Positions 14,589-18,880 of a stretch of 18,880 nt of DNA are shown in pieces. The notes under the pieces are model-generated. The model was given only the letters and a program-made list of their open reading frames with translations, ran no database searches and was not told where the DNA came from. Positions within the stretch are counted from its first letter, which is position 1. Every line of letters starts with the position of its first letter. Origin of the DNA: an uncultured Collinsella sp. (GTDB taxonomy: Bacteria; Actinomycetota; Coriobacteriia; Coriobacteriales; Coriobacteriaceae); contig CAUBQN010000025.1 in the NCBI GenBank assembly GCA_958438125.1, positions 1 to 18,880 of the forward strand, given 5' to 3'. A program made the translations under genes and the position numbers.

Positions 14589-14759
14589 ATGGAATTGACA
14601 GCAATGTTTGGCTCGATTGGCCTGTGTGTGGCCGCAATCGTTGCCGCCGCGGTCATCTACTTTGTGGTCACGGCCATTAAGGGCAAAAGGGCCGAACGCA
14701 AGGAGCGCGCGATGCTTAAACAGCATCGCGACCAGCAGGGCAAACGCGCACAGAGATAG
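14589..14759 (+). CDS. 56-residue single-helix membrane protein
   Basis: The reading frame runs from the ATG at 14589 to a TAG at 14757-14759. A GAGAGGTG Shine-Dalgarno-like stretch lies about 9 bases upstream. The first 30 residues form one hydrophobic helix (GLCVAAIVAAAVIYFVVTAI), followed by a strongly basic tail rich in Lys, Arg and Gln, ending GKRAQR. Topology should be helix in the membrane and tail in the cytoplasm by the positive-inside rule. No family is recognised. It converges on the rRNA methyltransferase gene with a 24-base gap. The good ribosome site, clear helix and upstream -10 support a real gene. Confidence 0.68.
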   Translation: MELTAMFGSIGLCVAAIVAAAVIYFVVTAIKGKRAERKERAMLKQHRDQQGKRAQR

Positions 14760-14783
14760 CTTGTTGAGTTTTGGATCCGTGCG

Positions 14784-15887
14784 CTAGCTGCGTTTTCGAA
14801 TCAGGGCAATGTAGAAGCCCTCAAAGTCGCGGCTAGGCGGAATGGTCAGCGTGCCGGGCAGGCCGTTGGCGATGGCCGATACCTGACCCGCGGCGATTGC
14901 CTCGGTCAGGGCGTTGGACTCGATGCGCGGCTCCTCACCAGCTTCCTGGGCGCGGCGTGCTTCGCTTTCGCATGGCGTGCCGTCGAGGGGGATGAGCTCG
15001 CAGTCCATGTGCTTGTCGAGGGCTTCTTGCAGGGCGTCCTCGTTTTCCTGCGGCAAGATCGAACAAGTCGAATAGACGAGCGTGCCGCCCGGTTTGAGGG
15101 CTCCCATGGCGCGGTCCAGAAGCGCGCGCTGCGAGCGGGCGCACTTGCCAAGCAGCTGCTCGGTCAGGCCGCGCAGGCTTTTCTCGTTGCCGCTGATGAC
15201 GGTGCCTGTGCCGGTGCAAGGAGCGTCGAGCAGGATGCGGTCAAAGCGGAAGAACTCGTCGAGCTCGCGTGCGTCGATGCGCATGACGGGCACGTTTTTG
15301 GCACCCTGGCGATGGAGGTTTGACTCGAGCTTTTCGGCGCGGGGAATGCTCATCTCGCAGGCTGTGAGATGAGCCTGGCCCTGGGTGAGGGCGGTGATCT
15401 GCGTCGTCTTGCCGCCAGGGGCTGCGCACATGTCCAGGATGTCCTCGCCTGCCTGGGCGCCCAACACCAAAGGCGGCATCATGGACGACAGGCTCTGTAG
15501 GTAGATCTTGCCGTCGCGGTAGATGTCGAGATCCCACAGATCGGAAACCTGGGCCTCGGGCAGGATAAAGGCGTCTGGGTACCAAGCGACGGGGTTGTGG
15601 GCGATGCCGGCGGCACCGAGCGCCGCAGCGATGTCCTCGGCGGTCGCCTTGAGCGTGTTGGCGCGCAGCGTGACCGGGCGTGTGGCCGCGGCGCCGAAGC
15701 CCTCGATCATGAGCTCGGCATCGGCGGGCGCATAGGCGCCGGCGACCGTGTCGACCATAAAGCGCGGCAGGTCGGCGGCGCAGGGAAGGGCGGCAAGCTG
15801 GTCGGAAAGCTCGGTGGCGGCAAACTGCCTAAGCTTGAGCTCGGGCTTAACCTGCTTTTTCTGCTTACGACGACGCGGCTTGGACAT
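14784..15887 (-). CDS. RsmB/RsmF-type 16S rRNA (cytosine-C5) methyltransferase
   Basis: The product is 367 residues from the ATG at 15887, with an AAGGAAAG Shine-Dalgarno-like stretch upstream. NOL1/NOP2/Sun-family motifs are complete: the SAM-binding DMCAAPGGKTTQ (about 151), DAPCTGTG (about 220) with the motif IV cysteine, and YSTCSI (about 272) with the motif VI cysteine. In this family one cysteine attacks C6 of the target cytosine and the other aids product release. The N-terminus is very basic (KPRRRKQKKQVK), suited to RNA binding. There is no NusB-like domain as in RsmB and no long C-terminal PUA-like extension as in E. coli RsmF, so the exact target cytosine cannot be assigned. It lies 59 bases downstream of metG with no strong terminator between, so they are probably co-transcribed. 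Confidence 0.93.
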   Translation of the reverse strand: MSKPRRRKQKKQVKPELKLRQFAATELSDQLAALPCAADLPRFMVDTVAGAYAPADAELMIEGFGAAATRPVTLRANTLKATAEDIAAALGAAGIAHNPVAWYPDAFILPEAQVSDLWDLDIYRDGKIYLQSLSSMMPPLVLGAQAGEDILDMCAAPGGKTTQITALTQGQAHLTACEMSIPRAEKLESNLHRQGAKNVPVMRIDARELDEFFRFDRILLDAPCTGTGTVISGNEKSLRGLTEQLLGKCARSQRALLDRAMGALKPGGTLVYSTCSILPQENEDALQEALDKHMDCELIPLDGTPCESEARRAQEAGEEPRIESNALTEAIAAGQVSAIANGLPGTLTIPPSRDFEGFYIALIRKRS

Positions 15888-15946
15888 CCGTCTTTCCTTT
15901 CCGTCCCAATTTGACTACTTTCCGGGCACGCTGCTGCTGGCGTGCT

Positions 15947-18097
15947 TTAGTACTGGCTCTCGTGCTTGCTAAAGAAGTCGAAGCGCGGGGGCAGCGGCTT
16001 CACGCGGTGCTCGCCGGGCTTCTCGCCCAGGCTCTCCATAAACTCGTCCGTAGAGGCAAAGATGTTGTCCCAGCTAAAGAAGGCGACCGGATCGACGTCG
16101 AAGTACTCGCAGATGAGCTCGCAGCCGGCCGGGACGATGCCGTGCATGAGCACGGTCGCCACGCGCAGCTCGGTGAAGGCGTCGACCAGGGCCTGCGTCA
16201 TGGCGGCGTTGGCCGGCTCACCCTCGAGCTTGTTGGCGGCCTTGGAGGCATCGCTCCAGCGCTTGTTGGCGGCGCGCAGGTAGTCGTCGCACACGGCGAG
16301 CGCGCGGTGCGTCTCGAACTTGTACATGGCCTGCTCAAAGGCAAGGGCGGCCTGCTCGGCAGCCTCGACCACGGCGGCAGAGGCGGCACCGGCGGGGATG
16401 CAGCCGTTGCGGTAGGGGCTCTCGTCGTCTTCCTTGATGGCAACGCCGTAGAAGCAGCTGCGGGCCAGGCGGTTGAACACGCCGGTCAAAAGGGCGCTCT
16501 CCTTAAGGGCCGGGTCGATAACGCGCTTGTCGTCGCAGGCGCGCACCTCGTTGCCGTCCTTGTCCTTGCCGGTCACACGCGTGTCGTATGCCTTGGGGCT
16601 AAAGCTCACCGGCTTTTCGGACAGGCCGAGCGACAGCCAATGCGCGCGCATCTGCTCGCAGGTGTAGTGGTTGAGCAGGTCGTCTGCCGGCGGGGGAGGC
16701 GTCTGCGAGGACGAGCTAGCCTTTTTGCCCATGTAGAGCAGGTGGTAGCAGGCGCTGACGGTGCTCTGCGTGAGGTCCCAGCCCAGGGCCTCCCACATGG
16801 CGGTCTGCGCGATGCAGTAGAAATAGATGTTGTCCTGACCGATGAACTGGTAGATCTGAGCGTCGTCAGAGCACCACCAGTCGCGCCAGTCGAGCGAGCT
16901 GTGCTGGTAGGTGGGCGCGGGCACCTGCGTGGAGTCGGCAGCGGGCTCGCCCATGAGGGCGGCATCCTGGGCGGCGACGCCCTCGGTCACGCCGGCGGCC
17001 TTGGCATCGCGCGCGAGCACGGTACGCGTATAGCTGATGGGCGCCCACAGGCTCTCGGGCCAGCACCAGCAGGTGACGTCGGAGACGCCGTCGACCTGGG
17101 GCACCGGAACGCCCCAGTCGATGTTGCCGGTGATGCGGAAGGGCACGAGCGCCTTGCCGCTGCGGAAGCGCACGCCGCCGTTGGCGAGCACGGCGTGGGC
17201 ATCGTCGCGCTCCTTCCAGCTGGGGAAGGTGACGGTAAAGCTGCTCTTGTTGCCCTCGGGCTCCAGCACGGTGTGCTCGGGGAGCTGGTCCTCGACGGCG
17301 TCGAAGGCCTCGCGGAACTTGTTCTGGATGTAGAGCTGTGCCGGCAGCAGCCACTCTTCCATGGTCCTGGAGACCACGGAGCGAACCTGCGGGTTCTGGG
17401 CGAGCTTGGCGGTGTAGGTCTTCATAAAGTCGAGGTAGGCCGGCAGGTCGAAGTAGAGGTTGTCGACCGGGCGCAGCTCGGGCACCTCGCCGGTGAGCTG
17501 GCTCTTGGGCGCGATGAGCTCCTCGGGCTCAAACTGGTGACCCAGGTCGCACTCGTCGGCGTACGCTTTCTCGGACTTGCAGCCCTGGATGGGGCAGCGG
17601 CCGATCACCTGACGGCCGTTGAGGAACGTGCCGGCCTTGGCATCGTAGAACTGCAGCGTGGAGCGCTTGGAGATGGTGCCCTGCTCGTGCAGACGCTCGA
17701 TAATCTCGGCGGTCACCTCGTTGTGAATCTGCGCAGCCGGCTCAAGGCCCGAGCCGCCGTAGATGTCACAGCTGATGTTGTAGTTGTTGAGGGTCGCGGC
17801 CTGGCGGGAGTGATTGGACTCGACATACTCGCTAATGGACTTGTCGTAGCCCTCGTTCTCCTTGAGCTTGCGGTAGCTCTCCATGATGGGCGAGCCATAG
17901 CAGTCGGTGCCCGAGGTGAAGATGACGTTCTCGCGGCCCAGACGGTCGCGCAGGAAGCGGGCGAAGAAGTCGGCCGGGACAAAGACGCCGCCGACGTGGC
18001 CAAAGTGAAGGCCCTTGTTGCCGTAGGGCTCGCCGGCGGTAACGATGGCGCGGCGAGGCCAGCTGGGACGGTCGTTCATGGAGTATTTGGATGCCAT
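15947..18097 (-). CDS. metG: Methionyl-tRNA synthetase, divergent
   Basis: The product is 716 residues from the ATG at 18097, which has AAGGAG four bases upstream; extending to 18190 adds unconserved sequence. It is a class I synthetase of MetRS type: AGEPYGNKGLHFGH contains the HIGH-equivalent HFGH (31-34), followed by FTSGTDCYGSPI. A zinc knuckle CPIQGC...C..GH lies at about 168-187 and FIGQDN upstream of the second signature. The KMSKS equivalent is KASSS (459-463), lacking the second lysine, followed by a proline-rich loop (QTPPPPADD). The usual FDAP...Y and GKDN motifs are also altered (PESLWAPISY, GQDN). There is an insertion of about 45 residues before the WW motif. No C-terminal EMAP-type tRNA-binding domain is present. 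An extended -10 lies upstream at 18179-18187. Confidence 0.83.
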   Translation of the reverse strand: MASKYSMNDRPSWPRRAIVTAGEPYGNKGLHFGHVGGVFVPADFFARFLRDRLGRENVIFTSGTDCYGSPIMESYRKLKENEGYDKSISEYVESNHSRQAATLNNYNISCDIYGGSGLEPAAQIHNEVTAEIIERLHEQGTISKRSTLQFYDAKAGTFLNGRQVIGRCPIQGCKSEKAYADECDLGHQFEPEELIAPKSQLTGEVPELRPVDNLYFDLPAYLDFMKTYTAKLAQNPQVRSVVSRTMEEWLLPAQLYIQNKFREAFDAVEDQLPEHTVLEPEGNKSSFTVTFPSWKERDDAHAVLANGGVRFRSGKALVPFRITGNIDWGVPVPQVDGVSDVTCWCWPESLWAPISYTRTVLARDAKAAGVTEGVAAQDAALMGEPAADSTQVPAPTYQHSSLDWRDWWCSDDAQIYQFIGQDNIYFYCIAQTAMWEALGWDLTQSTVSACYHLLYMGKKASSSSQTPPPPADDLLNHYTCEQMRAHWLSLGLSEKPVSFSPKAYDTRVTGKDKDGNEVRACDDKRVIDPALKESALLTGVFNRLARSCFYGVAIKEDDESPYRNGCIPAGAASAAVVEAAEQAALAFEQAMYKFETHRALAVCDDYLRAANKRWSDASKAANKLEGEPANAAMTQALVDAFTELRVATVLMHGIVPAGCELICEYFDVDPVAFFSWDNIFASTDEFMESLGEKPGEHRVKPLPPRFDFFSKHESQY

Positions 18098-18178
18098 GGG
18101 ACTCCTTCGCATATGGTGAGAGCGCAGCCGGGCGTGGGGCTCGGCGGCGCGGTGGTCAATTCGTGCATATCGTTCGAC

Positions 18179-18187
18179 ATTATCGCA
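18179..18187 (-). promoter_or_regulatory. Extended -10 promoter for metG
   Basis: On the minus strand TGCGATAAT lies about 82 bases before the metG ATG. The preceding TGTGC matches the DegV promoter exactly (TGTGCGATAAT), suggesting a shared extended -10 type in this genome. No clear -35 is visible. Confidence 0.48.
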
Positions 18188-18215
18188 CATGCGGACGGGT
18201 ACGTGGCAGGGGCGC

Positions 18216-18221
18216 TATCCT
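18216..18221 (+). promoter_or_regulatory. -10 element, possible leaderless start for the DUF3267 gene
   Basis: TATCCT ends 8 bases before the ATG at 18230, so transcription would start about 1-2 bases before the start codon. No Shine-Dalgarno is present, consistent with a leaderless mRNA. Confidence 0.38.
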
Positions 18222-18229
18222 AAGATGCT

Positions 18230-18799
18230 ATGAATGAGATTTCCAACATACATGCGTTTGAAGACGAGGATTTTCTGCACGCCTGCTTTGTGTGGGGGAT
18301 GGCCGTGCTCGGCGCATTTGCTGTGTGCTTGGTGCCGGTGTTTATGCTGATGGGCGGGCCTGCGGACTTGGATGCGGCTGACGCGGGCGGCTGGACCACG
18401 GTCTTGGGCTGGATAGTCAGCTTAGCTGCGGTTTCGGCGGCGTCATTTGCCGTGCACGAGCTGGTGCACGGTGTGTTTTTTAAGCTGCTGGCGCCTGCGG
18501 GCGCGCAGGTGACCTTTGGGGCGAATCGCGAGACGGCGATGATCTATGCCTGCGCCGAGGGCGTGGTGTATTCGCGCCGGCGGTACGTGGCAGTTTGCCT
18601 GGCGCCGACGGTTGTTGTGACGACAGCGTTTGCCCTGGGGTTTGCGTTCTCGGGCTATCCGCTGCTGTGCTACCTGGCGGCCGGCTTGCATTTGTCGGGC
18701 TGTGTGGGCGACTGGTACTACGTGCGAACCATTCTGCGCGATCGCCGCATTGTTGCCTGCGAGGACACGTCCTTTGGCGTGCGCTTTTTCGCAAAGTAG
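18230..18799 (+). CDS. DUF3267-type membrane zinc metalloprotease
   Basis: The product is 189 residues from the ATG at 18230. It has about four hydrophobic helices (about 20-42, 57-80, 118-140, 143-160). The HExxH zinc motif HELVH (76-80) sits at the end of the second helix, and SGCVGDWYYV (156-165) supplies a conserved GD that may give a further metal ligand, as in DUF3267 proteins. The arrangement resembles small intramembrane or membrane-embedded metallopeptidases of unknown substrate. There is no Shine-Dalgarno before the ATG. It is divergent from metG and looks monocistronic. The 81 bases after its stop to the window end show no feature. Confidence 0.82.
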   Translation: MNEISNIHAFEDEDFLHACFVWGMAVLGAFAVCLVPVFMLMGGPADLDAADAGGWTTVLGWIVSLAAVSAASFAVHELVHGVFFKLLAPAGAQVTFGANRETAMIYACAEGVVYSRRRYVAVCLAPTVVVTTAFALGFAFSGYPLLCYLAAGLHLSGCVGDWYYVRTILRDRRIVACEDTSFGVRFFAK

Positions 18800-18880
18800 T
18801 CTTTTTGGAATGATTTTTCTGGGACGTGTTCCTATAGTTTTGTCAACTGGGCAATGCTGTTTTCGAGATTGAATCGCGAC

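Noticed and set aside
15905..15946. GCACGC/GCGTGC hairpin between metG and the methyltransferase gene
   Set aside because: The stem is about 6 bp with no U-tract, too weak for a terminator. Co-transcription is more likely.
15911..18223. 770-residue open frame on the plus strand
   Set aside because: It is the antisense shadow of metG and part of the methyltransferase gene. Its translation is repetitive Gly/Val/Ala/Leu-rich with no motif, as expected opposite GC-rich coding DNA.
1..18880. CRISPR arrays, tRNA or rRNA genes, insertion sequences, prophage
   Set aside because: No regularly spaced repeats, no tRNA-like cloverleaf or rRNA sequence noticed, and no transposase, integrase or phage structural gene in any frame.

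Overview
The window is high-GC bacterial DNA with dense genes on both strands. Gene content suggests a gut Actinomycetota of class Coriobacteriia, most likely Collinsella or a close relative. The pointers are the C69 dipeptidase, the AarF/UbiB kinase beside a small phasin-like protein, the class III fructose-bisphosphatase, and large surface proteins with InlB-type repeats. This placement is a judgement from sequence character, not a database match.

Layout. 3-1397 (+) is the 3' part of a C69 dipeptidase. 1497-3685 (+) is a small phasin-like protein followed by an AarF/UbiB atypical kinase, closed by a terminator at 3737-3764. 3686-4115 is a non-coding leader with a probable promoter and a clear cobalamin riboswitch. 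4116-8835 (+) is a two-gene overlapping operon under that riboswitch. The first product has a signal peptide, four tandem transcobalamin C-terminal-like (DUF4430) domains, a PQQ-like beta-propeller, an InlB-type repeat, a Lys/Ser/Asp-rich stalk and a C-terminal membrane anchor. The second is an N-terminally anchored protein with one DUF4430 domain at its tip. A strong terminator follows. 8996-12013 (-) holds two GtrA-family membrane proteins and fbp. 12334-13224 (+) is a DegV/FakB fatty-acid-binding protein. 13306-14397 (-) is a putative TIM-barrel protein. 14589-14759 (+) is a 56-residue membrane peptide. 14784-18097 (-) holds an RsmB/RsmF-type rRNA methyltransferase and a divergent methionyl-tRNA synthetase. 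18230-18799 (+) is a DUF3267 membrane metalloprotease.

The most interesting part is 3790-8895. A B12 riboswitch controls surface proteins built from the beta-domain that human intrinsic factor and transcobalamins carry next to their cobalamin-binding alpha-barrel. One of them also carries a beta-propeller, the fold used by the Bacteroides surface corrinoid-binding protein BtuG. I infer a Gram-positive cell-surface corrinoid capture and hand-off system: a long multivalent wall-spanning capture protein plus a shorter membrane-anchored partner. No transporter gene lies in the operon, so import would have to be encoded elsewhere.

The rest is mostly housekeeping. Notable extras are a perfect 10-10-10 inverted repeat in the fbp leader, altered catalytic motifs in the MetRS, two candidate leaderless genes, and a small membrane-protein gene.
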